From the IMG/VR virus record IMGVR_UViG_3300028535_000182, positions 1-44,443 of that record: a DNA stretch of 44,443 bases; one strand, written 5' to 3'. Every line of letters begins with the position of its first letter. The first letter of the stretch is position 1. Positions 37,690 through 44,443 of the stretch are shown here, piece after piece. A program made the position numbers and the translations under genes. This DNA comes from a virus. Below the pieces are notes generated by a model that saw only the letters and a program-made list of their open reading frames with translations, searched no databases and was not told the origin of the DNA.

Positions 37690-38609
37690 TAATTTCCTTT
37701 GTTGCCTTTTGCAACTTTGTTAATTATATCTTTTGCTTGTTTTGGATCAAAGCCACTTTTTGCAAAAGGATTGTAACTTTCAACATTTTTCCAATAGTCT
37801 TGATTTCGTGATACTCTTAAATCTGTTTTTGAACTTTTACCTTTAATTTTTCTTTTACCTTTTAAGTGATCAATATACTCACCTAATACACTATTAACAA
37901 AAATATGATGGCCTCTTGCTCCAGCACCCTTGCCAATATCTGCACCTTGATCCGGTGCAATTTGTTTTAGTACTTGCCAAAAAACATATGAATCGTGCCA
38001 CTCTAAGTGTTTAAACAATGTATCTTTTTCATATAGTTCTATCCATGCATTAATAAATTCTGTAATTTGTGGATGTTGTTTATTATAACTTACCCACCCA
38101 CATTCAGGAAACTTGTCACCTCGTCCTAGATAATTTACAAGTTTATTTTCTGGAATAAGATTTAATACAAATTCTTTTGAAATAGATTTAAATGTGTACG
38201 TATCAGCATCTAACCATAATATTATATCTGTATTAATATTTCTTATAGCATGATATACGCAATATGTTTTGTGTGCAAATCGTACTGCGTCCCATAAAAA
38301 AGAACCTTTGCCTTTATCGTTTTTCCCTGCTTCTGGTCTTCTTCGAACTCCATTAGGAATTTCTTGTAGTTCACCATTTGCAACTGGATCGTTTTTATGA
38401 CGTTCTTTAAATTTTACTAAACCAGGATTTACTTCTTCTAGATTTATGTATTCAATTTTTGAATTTATTATTTCTGGTAATTTTTTTTCGTAGTACACGT
38501 ATAATTTTACATCGTTCGGCCAGTTTGCTATAAAACTTTCTAGCATTCTTTTTGCGTAGGCTTCCCATCTATTGGGAGGAAAAGTTGTGATTACTGCTAA
38601 AGATCGCAT
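37689..38609 (-). CDS. GT-A-type glycosyltransferase, 306 aa
   Basis: N-terminal RSLAVITTFPPNRWEAYAKR starts a nucleotide-binding fold, and IILWLDADTYTFKSI supplies the metal-binding DxD motif. GSFLWDAVRFAHKTYCVYHA precedes it, as in several phage GT-A proteins. The basic tail (KGKRKIKGKSSKTDLR) is unusual. It would transfer a sugar in the adjacent glycan module. Confidence 0.65.
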   Translation of the reverse strand: MRSLAVITTFPPNRWEAYAKRMLESFIANWPNDVKLYVYYEKKLPEIINSKIEYINLEEVNPGLVKFKERHKNDPVANGELQEIPNGVRRRPEAGKNDKGKGSFLWDAVRFAHKTYCVYHAIRNINTDIILWLDADTYTFKSISKEFVLNLIPENKLVNYLGRGDKFPECGWVSYNKQHPQITEFINAWIELYEKDTLFKHLEWHDSYVFWQVLKQIAPDQGADIGKGAGARGHHIFVNSVLGEYIDHLKGKRKIKGKSSKTDLRVSRNQDYWKNVESYNPFAKSGFDPKQAKDIINKVAKGNKGN

Positions 38610-38620
38610 AATTATATACG

Positions 38621-38628
38621 TATTTAAT
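38621..38628 (-). promoter_or_regulatory. Late-type promoter box ATTAAATA in a divergent gap
   Basis: Lies 11 nt before the ATG at 38609 on the minus strand and overlaps the ATG of the plus-strand gene at 38627, leaving an intergenic gap of only 17 bp. Confidence 0.4.
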
Positions 38629-39637
38629 GGAAAAACTCAAAGTTCAAATTTTTAGAAGAACAGTAAAGGATCGTAGGAGAGGTGATTCTTATAAATTGTT
38701 ATATGATTTTGCTGAAGGTGTTAAAGCAGTAGGTGATGAAGTTGAAATAGTTAATGAAAATTTAACTGGTGCTACACAAAAAGGTGAAATGGAAATTACT
38801 GCACCAATTGGAGTTATGTTTGGATATGGTGGTGATAGACAATTACATCATACCAAAGGTAGACGCCACACGTTAGTTGAAAATGCAAAAAAGAAAGGTA
38901 GTGTTATAATAACATTTGATGGCGGATTATGTTCAAGTTTTGGTAATACTGCAGGAGTACCTAATCACAGATATAGAGTTGCACTATGGACACCAATGCG
39001 TAATGGAAACTTTTTAGCAGATAATTCCCCAAATGATAGATGGAAAGAAATGCAACAACTATTCAATATTAAAGATTATGCATGGCAAGATCCTAAACCT
39101 GATGCACCAATTTTATTTGTAATGCAACCTAGTGATAATTGGTCAATGAACGAACTTGATCCTATTGAATGGTTTAAAGATGTATATGCAAAACTTAGAC
39201 CACTAACTAAAAGAAAATTTTTAATTCGTCCACACCCAAATCATGTTGTATCAATGGAAGAAAGAAGAAACGAGTTCCCAACAGATTGTGAATTAATAAT
39301 TGGACAAAAACATTTTTCAGGTGACGAGAAAAAGTACTATAGATTCAACTTCCAAGACGCATTAAATAATTGTCATGCTGTTATTACTCACAATTCTACT
39401 GCCAGCGTTGATTCCTGCATCCGTGGCATCCCTACCTTTTGTACATCAGATCTTGCTATTTGTTGGCCTGTTGCAAACACTGATTTACTAAAAATAGAAT
39501 CACCAATATATCCAGATAGAACACAATGGCTTAATAATTTAGGTTATATGCTTTGGTCTATTGATGAAATAAAATCGGGAAAAGTTTATTCTAGATTTCG
39601 AAGTAAAATATTAGAATCTAATCTAATATCGTTATAA
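38627..39637 (+). CDS. GT-B-like glycosyltransferase, 336 aa
   Basis: Shares RKFLIRPHPNHVVSMEERRN and AVITHNSTASVDSCIRGIPT with the protein at 36811. The N-terminal half is a separate Rossmann-like unit (VMFGYGGDRQLHHTKGRRH). The paralogue spacing suggests gene duplication inside the phage. Its 3' end overlaps the convergent GT61 gene by 52 bp. Confidence 0.6.
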   Translation: MEKLKVQIFRRTVKDRRRGDSYKLLYDFAEGVKAVGDEVEIVNENLTGATQKGEMEITAPIGVMFGYGGDRQLHHTKGRRHTLVENAKKKGSVIITFDGGLCSSFGNTAGVPNHRYRVALWTPMRNGNFLADNSPNDRWKEMQQLFNIKDYAWQDPKPDAPILFVMQPSDNWSMNELDPIEWFKDVYAKLRPLTKRKFLIRPHPNHVVSMEERRNEFPTDCELIIGQKHFSGDEKKYYRFNFQDALNNCHAVITHNSTASVDSCIRGIPTFCTSDLAICWPVANTDLLKIESPIYPDRTQWLNNLGYMLWSIDEIKSGKVYSRFRSKILESNLISL

Positions 39638-40629
39638 TCATTTAATCTTTTATATTTTTTTTCGTGAGTAGTTTTTGGTATAGACACACACTCACCCATT
39701 ACAACTTTATGTTTTAAATTTAATAAATGTGAAAGATTAGGATATACTTTTTTGGCTGTATATTTGTGTACAATTTCAATAACATTAGTTCCTGGTAGAC
39801 ACCAAAGTAAATTAACAAGTCCTGCTCCGTGAGTACTAACAACGTGTGTTGCTTCTGCAAATGCTATCATTTGATCTAATACTGGCATTTCTTCAAGTTT
39901 TAAAACTTCCCAACCTTTTAAAATTGCAAATATTTCTTCTTTGTTTGAAAGTTTTCGTGAGCCTACTCCTCGGTCAATAAAGATTTTTCTATGTGGAGGT
40001 CTTACTTTTTTGTGTAAAAATCTTGATCTAATCCAAGCAACTGAGTGTGGAACAATAATGCCATCGTTATGATTACACATTGTAGGAACGTAAATATGTT
40101 TAAATTTCCATGTAGAATGTTTAGGCATAGCCATTACTTTAACTTCAGGCATTATTTCAGCAATAACTTTGTTTAAGTAAGGACTTAGATGTGGCATAAT
40201 ATATACAAAATCTCTGTATGCAATACCTAGTCTTCTTTCTAATAATCCCATTTTTGCAATTACGTCAATCCATATATGCCATGGATTATTTCCCGACGAT
40301 ACATCAATTGGTAACCAAACGTATTTTTTAGTTTCATCGAAACTGCGAGATGTTGCTGGAATATTAATTTCCATATTGTCTTCCCATTTTTTAAATATGC
40401 CCATCTTTTGTCCTAATTTATTTTTTTGTTTCCAGGTTAATGGCCAAACGTGTTCAGCAACAAGTCCACCAGTAGATGTTATTAAAAATGGTATGGTATG
40501 TACTCGACAATTATGAAATTCTGCAAGGTATGTAGGGTTGGTTTTATATCCATTATAATTTGCAGGATAATCAATAACATCAAATTTGTCATGATAATAC
40601 TGAATATCGCTTATAATTTTTACTTGCAT
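39586..40629 (-). CDS. Glycosyltransferase family 61-type protein, 347 aa
   Basis: The C-terminal half has the GT61/DUF563 signature THVVSTHGAGLVNLLWCLPG followed by TNVIEIV, with an earlier RKIFIDRGVGSRKLSNKEE. Such enzymes transfer xylose, GlcNAc or related sugars. The start has ISDIQYYHDKF. It converges on the previous gene with a long 3' overlap and shares a palindromic promoter with the next plus-strand gene. Confidence 0.7.
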   Translation of the reverse strand: MQVKIISDIQYYHDKFDVIDYPANYNGYKTNPTYLAEFHNCRVHTIPFLITSTGGLVAEHVWPLTWKQKNKLGQKMGIFKKWEDNMEINIPATSRSFDETKKYVWLPIDVSSGNNPWHIWIDVIAKMGLLERRLGIAYRDFVYIMPHLSPYLNKVIAEIMPEVKVMAMPKHSTWKFKHIYVPTMCNHNDGIIVPHSVAWIRSRFLHKKVRPPHRKIFIDRGVGSRKLSNKEEIFAILKGWEVLKLEEMPVLDQMIAFAEATHVVSTHGAGLVNLLWCLPGTNVIEIVHKYTAKKVYPNLSHLLNLKHKVVMGECVSIPKTTHEKKYKRLNDYNDIRLDSNILLRNLE

Positions 40630-40638
40630 ATTAATAAT

Positions 40639-40648
40639 TATTTAAATA
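40639..40648. promoter_or_regulatory. Palindromic bidirectional late box TATTTAAATA
   Basis: A perfect palindrome that reads TTTAAATA on both strands. The ATG of the minus gene (40629) is 9 nt away and that of the plus gene (40659) 10 nt away, so one element could fire in both directions. Confidence 0.5.
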
Positions 40649-40658
40649 AAATAGAACT

Positions 40659-41471
40659 ATGCTGACAATTTACACACCATTAGATAATCCTAAAAGTAAA
40701 GCCTGGGAGGTATTCACAGGAATTATGAAATCGTGGCCAGATAATTACCAAACATTAGATAATAGTAGAGTAACAGACCCGTTAGATAATGCTATGTTTT
40801 GGGGGTTTGTTAATAATAATCTTGCATTGGTGCATAAACTCGAGGAGAGAAAACAAAATTATTGGTTCACCGATACACCATATTTTGGAAGATTTGATAA
40901 TGCAAATTTAAAGGCAGACAATCATTATTGGAGAATTTGTAAGAATAATATCCATGCAAGAAAGATTGAAAATTGTTCTGATGATAGATTTAAAAAGTTT
41001 AATATTGAAATTAAGAAAACTGGTAATAGAGGCAAGAATATATTAGTGTGTCCTAGTTCAGCAGGAATTCATATGTATCTTAAACATACTACATGGTTAA
41101 ATGATACAATAAACGAGATCAAAAAATATACAGATAGGCCTATTAAAATAAGAGAAAAACCTAGAGACAAAGGCACGTCTGGACCTTCTGTTGCTAAGGT
41201 ACCTATACAAGACGATTTAAAAGATGCATGGTGTTGCGTAACATCTTGTTCAATTAGTGCTGTAGAATCAATGTGTGAAGGTGTACCCATTATTTGTCAT
41301 GAAAAAAGTTTTGCGGCATCAGTAACAAACAATAAAATTCGTGATATAGAAAACCCGTTGTTTGATGATCCAAATCATTGGTTATACTCTTTAGCATATC
41401 AACAGTTTACACCAGAGGAAATTCTTAACGGAACTGCTGTAAAAATTTTAAAAAATAAAGGAATCTTGTGA
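40659..41471 (+). CDS. GT-B-like glycosyltransferase, 270 aa
   Basis: A third paralogue of the capsule-type group: PIKIREKPRDKGTSGPSVAK and WCCVTSCSISAVESMCEGVP occupy the places of RPHP and HSS-x-A-x-E. The N-terminal half (GRFDNANLKADNHYWRICKN) matches the start of the gene cut by the right edge. The RPHP histidine is replaced by REKPRD, so catalysis may differ. Confidence 0.6.
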   Translation: MLTIYTPLDNPKSKAWEVFTGIMKSWPDNYQTLDNSRVTDPLDNAMFWGFVNNNLALVHKLEERKQNYWFTDTPYFGRFDNANLKADNHYWRICKNNIHARKIENCSDDRFKKFNIEIKKTGNRGKNILVCPSSAGIHMYLKHTTWLNDTINEIKKYTDRPIKIREKPRDKGTSGPSVAKVPIQDDLKDAWCCVTSCSISAVESMCEGVPIICHEKSFAASVTNNKIRDIENPLFDDPNHWLYSLAYQQFTPEEILNGTAVKILKNKGIL

Positions 41472-42112
41472 CAAACATAGAAAAAATAAATGGTTTTTGG
41501 GTTCCTTCATATGATGCTCAGATAGAAGATTGGAGAGTGGCAGGAGTTCCACATATGCAAGATAAATGTTTGAAAAGTTTTTTAAAGTGGTGTGATTCAC
41601 AACAAAAACAGTTTAATACAATGATAGATATTGGTGCTTGGTGTGGTACATGGAGTTATGCTATGCAAAGTTACGCCAAAAAGATTATAGCATTTGAACC
41701 AAGTCTTATACATTTTAATTGTTTAGAAAAGAATTTAGGTCCTTATAATAACGTAACTTGTAATAATTGTGCTATAGGAAATCAAAACGGTACAATATCT
41801 TTAACAAATGATAGTGTAACACAAAATACTAGAATAGAAAAAGAGTTAGGTAAAACTCCAATTTTTACATTAGATAATTTTAATTATAAAGATGTTGATT
41901 TAATTAAAATTGATGTTGAAGGGTATGAAATGAAAGTTTTAGAAGGAGCGGCCAAAACATTAGAAACAGTTAAATTTTTAATGATTGAACTTAATCATAA
42001 TACAGAAAAATATGGATCTAGTAATGTAGAAGTTAAAAAATATGTTTTAGAAAAATTAGGATTTAAAGTTTTAATTAATGTTTGGCCTGATATAATATTT
42101 TTTAAAGTATAA
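41468..42112 (+). CDS. FkbM-family methyltransferase, 214 aa
   Basis: GTG start overlapping the previous TGA. The SAM-binding loop is MIDIGAWCGTWSYAMQ, followed by IIAFEPSLIHFNCLEKNL and the late motif VDLIKIDVEGYEMKVLEGA, the FkbM signature. It would O-methylate a sugar or glycan, fitting the surrounding glycosyltransferases. Confidence 0.75.
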   Translation: MTNIEKINGFWVPSYDAQIEDWRVAGVPHMQDKCLKSFLKWCDSQQKQFNTMIDIGAWCGTWSYAMQSYAKKIIAFEPSLIHFNCLEKNLGPYNNVTCNNCAIGNQNGTISLTNDSVTQNTRIEKELGKTPIFTLDNFNYKDVDLIKIDVEGYEMKVLEGAAKTLETVKFLMIELNHNTEKYGSSNVEVKKYVLEKLGFKVLINVWPDIIFFKV

Positions 42113-42114
42113 TT

Positions 42115-42822
42115 ATGACACGGATAATAATTGCTGGAGATAGTTGGGGCGCACATAGTTACGAAAAATCGTATATCCATAATGACTTAGAAGGTTTTAA
42201 ATGGAACCCTAAAAAGTCCTATGTATTATATCCAGGCCCTGGACATTTTTTATCTAAACTAACAAACGTAGAAGTAATAACAACTGCTGACCACGGAGTT
42301 TCAAATACAGAAGCATTTGACAATCTTAACAAAATTGATTACAAAAATGATATTATAGTATTCTACAAAACTGGAGTATTACGAGAAATTTCTAGAGCAT
42401 ATATGAATAAAAAAGATTTTTATACAACAAAAAATTGTAAAAAAGATATAGAATATTATTTGGATAATTTTTATAAACAATGTTCAGAAATAAAAGCAAA
42501 ACACTTTTGTTTAGTAGGCGGGTGTACTGCAATTGATGTGACCAGAGCAAAACAATACAACATAGATATAATAGAACCTAGTCTTACAACATTTTTATTT
42601 ACAGAGTTTAATGACTCTCATGAATTTGACAATATTCATTATTGGAACGAATTTAATTATAATGATTCTTACTTTAAAAAAGGTGTAATACAATCAGGTG
42701 ATAAAGTAGAATTTTGGAATAAACACCCAAAACAATTTTGTAAAAAACATCCAACAGTTGATTCTAATAGGAAAATTGCAAAAAGAATTTATAATTTTCT
42801 TAAGGATAAAAATATTTTTTAG
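42115..42822 (+). CDS. SGNH-like hydrolase, 235 aa
   Basis: Block I is IIIAGDSWGAHSYEKS with GDS near residue 8-10. A DHGVSNTEAFDN segment fits block II, and a late KHPTVDSNRKIAKRIYNF supplies a likely catalytic histidine. Such proteins may deacetylate glycans or hydrolyse esters. It is different from the SGNH-like gene at 3628. It follows the methyltransferase by 2 bp and overlaps the convergent oxygenase by 23 bp. Confidence 0.5.
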   Translation: MTRIIIAGDSWGAHSYEKSYIHNDLEGFKWNPKKSYVLYPGPGHFLSKLTNVEVITTADHGVSNTEAFDNLNKIDYKNDIIVFYKTGVLREISRAYMNKKDFYTTKNCKKDIEYYLDNFYKQCSEIKAKHFCLVGGCTAIDVTRAKQYNIDIIEPSLTTFLFTEFNDSHEFDNIHYWNEFNYNDSYFKKGVIQSGDKVEFWNKHPKQFCKKHPTVDSNRKIAKRIYNFLKDKNIF

Positions 42823-43432
42823 TACCTTCTTTTTTTTTAATAAAAAAATTTAAAGTAATTCTGTTTGATTCTTCAGTGCTGTTATAACTATGCCAAGTTT
42901 TTTCTTTAATTCCCGCAAAAATCATAGTTGAGTTTGGCTTCCACTGTGCTTCTTTAACTAAACTTTCTTTTTTCTCTTCAGTGTACATTTTTGTACCACA
43001 ATTTTTTTCTGGAGTAATATAAGTTACACTAGACCAAATTTTTGATGCAGTTTCTTGATGTATAATATGATCATAAGGCATCGGCGGTGTAACTCCTATA
43101 TAAGCAGTAACAACTAAAGGATCAAACCATCTATGTAGAGGAAATACATCACATAATTCTTTTCTATTTTCGTAAATATTTTTTGAAATATTAAGTATTT
43201 GATCATACCAATTTATGTTAAAATTTTTAAATTGTTCTGGTGTAATATAATTTTCGGTTGATGTTTTATATGTAGGCATATCTTTTAACTTTATTTCTAA
43301 AAGTTTTTGACATTCTTCTAATAAAAAATTAAATTCCATTTCATCTATATGATTTTCTGTTATAGTATGCGACCATGGATCCGATAAAACTTCAGCCTTT
43401 AAACACTTATCTACAAAATTTTTGCCTAACAT
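42800..43432 (-). CDS. 2OG/Fe(II) oxygenase-like protein, 210 aa
   Basis: The C-terminal domain fits the double-stranded beta helix: PYDHIIHQETASKIWSSVTY (possible H-x-E ligands), SVTYITPEKNCGTKMYTEE, and TWHSYNSTEESNRITLNFFI holding the second histidine and the 2OG arginine. The ATG at 43432 is preferred over one at 43456, which would cover the bidirectional promoter. It may hydroxylate a sugar or protein in this module. Confidence 0.5.
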   Translation of the reverse strand: MLGKNFVDKCLKAEVLSDPWSHTITENHIDEMEFNFLLEECQKLLEIKLKDMPTYKTSTENYITPEQFKNFNINWYDQILNISKNIYENRKELCDVFPLHRWFDPLVVTAYIGVTPPMPYDHIIHQETASKIWSSVTYITPEKNCGTKMYTEEKKESLVKEAQWKPNSTMIFAGIKEKTWHSYNSTEESNRITLNFFIKKKEGTKKYFYP

Positions 43433-43434
43433 AG

Positions 43435-43452
43435 AAATATTTATAAATATTT
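43435..43452. promoter_or_regulatory. Perfectly symmetric bidirectional T4-type late promoter
   Basis: An 18-bp palindrome contains the exact T4 late element TATAAATA on both strands (plus 43442-43449, minus 43438-43445). The start codons are exactly 5 nt from each element: 43455 on plus and 43432 on minus. One gp55-type sigma site could therefore drive both genes. Confidence 0.6.
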
Positions 43453-43454
43453 TC

Positions 43455-44072
43455 ATGGAACCAATGTTTCAATATTTAAAAGAAGAATTAAAAGAATTTT
43501 TACCAAATAGAGTTTTAGATTTGGGTGCATGGAATGGACGATGGACCAACGAAGTAAAGAAATTTTGGCCTGACGCACATTATACTTGTATTGAAGCAGG
43601 ATTAAAGCATAAACAAAACTTAGAACAATGTGCAGACGAAGTTCATATTGCTGTATTAGGAGATAAGTCACAAAAAGTTGATATGCATTTAAGAAAAATT
43701 AAAAAGAATAATAAAATAACGTACACTAAAGGGTCAAATATTTTTGGTGATACTCCAACATTTGAAACGTATCATTTAGATCCGCGTGACATGGTTACTC
43801 TCGAATCATTAGTTGGACAGGATGCCTCATACGATTTTATTAAACAAGATGTGCAAGGTGCAGAAATTTTAATAATGCAAGGATCTCCTCAAATATTTAA
43901 AAGAGCAACGTATGTTTTACAAGAAGTAAATTTATACAAAGATCTTAACTATCCTCTTATTCCCGATGTTGATGAAATGGATACATACATGAAAAATTTA
44001 GGATTCTTAAACTCTAAAATTATTGAAGATCATGGAAAACATAATCAAGTAGATAAAATATATTGGAAGTAA
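43455..44072 (+). CDS. FkbM-like methyltransferase, about 205 aa
   Basis: SAM loop RVLDLGAWNGRWTNEVKKFW and the later FIKQDVQGAEILIMQGSP, an FkbM-type sequence with Gln in place of the usual Glu (DVEG). The ATG at 43455 is chosen because it follows the late box by 5 nt. It lies one base before the last gene of the window, so the pair are co-transcribed. Confidence 0.7.
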   Translation: MEPMFQYLKEELKEFLPNRVLDLGAWNGRWTNEVKKFWPDAHYTCIEAGLKHKQNLEQCADEVHIAVLGDKSQKVDMHLRKIKKNNKITYTKGSNIFGDTPTFETYHLDPRDMVTLESLVGQDASYDFIKQDVQGAEILIMQGSPQIFKRATYVLQEVNLYKDLNYPLIPDVDEMDTYMKNLGFLNSKIIEDHGKHNQVDKIYWK

Positions 44073-44073
44073 A

Positions 44074-44443
44074 ATGACAAGTATAGCAGGAATACACACC
44101 ACCAAACCAAGAACACAAAGATATGTTGAAGCACTTGTATCAGGAACGCCCGGACCATTTAAAATATATCAATGGAGAGATTTAAAAAATTTACCATCAG
44201 AAACTTTGGTAATGTATGGTATATTAGCAGGGTCTGGTGAGGTTTATAAATGGTGTGAAAAAGAAAATAAAGATTTTTATTATATGGATCATAGTTACTT
44301 CAGTTATGCACATGATTATCCACATTGGTTAAGAATAACAAAAAATGCACATTGTCAAACAAAGTTAATTGAAAGACCCGCTGATAGATATGAAAAGTAT
44401 TTTAAGAAAGATATTAAAAAGTGGAATAAAAATGGTGCTAAGA
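44074..44443 (+). CDS. GT-B-like glycosyltransferase, N-terminal part (cut by window end)
   Basis: An open frame runs to the right edge. The first 120 residues include YGILAGSGEVYKWCEKENKD followed by FYYMDHSYFSYAHDYPHW and RITKNAHCQTKLIERPADRY. This matches the N-terminal half of the protein at 40659, so it is a fourth member of that family. The catalytic half lies beyond the window. Confidence 0.6.
   Translation, partial: MTSIAGIHTTKPRTQRYVEALVSGTPGPFKIYQWRDLKNLPSETLVMYGILAGSGEVYKWCEKENKDFYYMDHSYFSYAHDYPHWLRITKNAHCQTKLIERPADRYEKYFKKDIKKWNKNGAK

Noticed and set aside
43422-43454. Longer N-terminus of the last FkbM-like methyltransferase
   Set aside because: The extra 11 codons cover the bidirectional late promoter, and the ATG at 43455 has ideal spacing to it.
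1-44443. CRISPR array or insertion sequence
   Set aside because: No regularly spaced repeats of 23-40 bp and no transposase or terminal inverted repeats with target duplications were seen.
1-44443. Bacterial chromosome origin, suggested by ClpP, HtrA, PurF, ACP and bL33
   Set aside because: The gp41-type helicase, gp61-type primase and UvsW helicase, late T4-type boxes, virion-like proteins and extreme gene compactness indicate a T4-superfamily phage; the bacterial-type genes are interspersed with phage genes.

Overview
The window looks like part of the genome of a T4-superfamily tailed phage from the sea, very AT-rich outside its first 200 bases. The best evidence is a minus-strand replication block: a gp41-type DnaB-fold helicase, a gp61-type TOPRIM primase, a UvsW-type SF2 helicase and a probable gp62-type clamp-loader subunit. 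Many T4-late-like TAAATA boxes sit next to start codons, and there are virion-like beta proteins. No photosynthesis gene is present, so a cyanobacterial host is not indicated. An AT-rich marine alphaproteobacterial host is plausible, but that is inference.

Layout. 1-0.8 kb: a GC-rich island and a virion-like protein. 0.8-1.9 kb: nine overlapping or nearly abutting membrane microproteins (21-80 aa). 2.0-3.1 kb: a QueC-like PP-loop ATPase and a cupin. 3.2-7.4 kb: small exported proteins, an SGNH-like protein, a secreted HtrA-type protease, a noncanonical tRNA-like RNA behind a consensus sigma70 promoter, ClpP, a bL33-like ribosomal protein and an FTR1-type iron permease. 7.4-13.8 kb: many small envelope proteins (lipoproteins, spanin-like coiled coils, exported two-cysteine proteins), a 2OG oxygenase, acyl carrier protein and tRNA-Thr(TGT).

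13.8-25.6 kb: a metabolic island with four radical SAM enzymes, a PLP-fold enzyme, a GNAT/arginyltransferase-like protein, an ABM-domain protein, an amidinotransferase, PurF and a class II synthetase-like catalytic domain. 25.6-35.2 kb: the replication block, including a short protein that resembles fragments of DnaE. 35.3-44.4 kb: a SprT-like metalloprotease, then a surface-glycan-type module with several GT-B enzymes, a GT-A enzyme, a GT61 enzyme, two FkbM methyltransferases, an SGNH-like protein and a 2OG oxygenase.

Strand switches are frequent. Convergent genes are at most about 30 bp apart and six pairs overlap at their 3' ends. Divergent genes often share one AT-rich promoter, and a TAAATA box often lies 5-8 nt from the start codon with no Shine-Dalgarno, which suggests leaderless or nearly leaderless late mRNAs. 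Several genes look like host-takeover functions: proteolysis (ClpP, HtrA), translation (bL33, tRNA), iron uptake (FTR1), fatty-acid carrier (ACP) and purine synthesis (PurF). All assignments come from reading motifs by eye; no database search was made.
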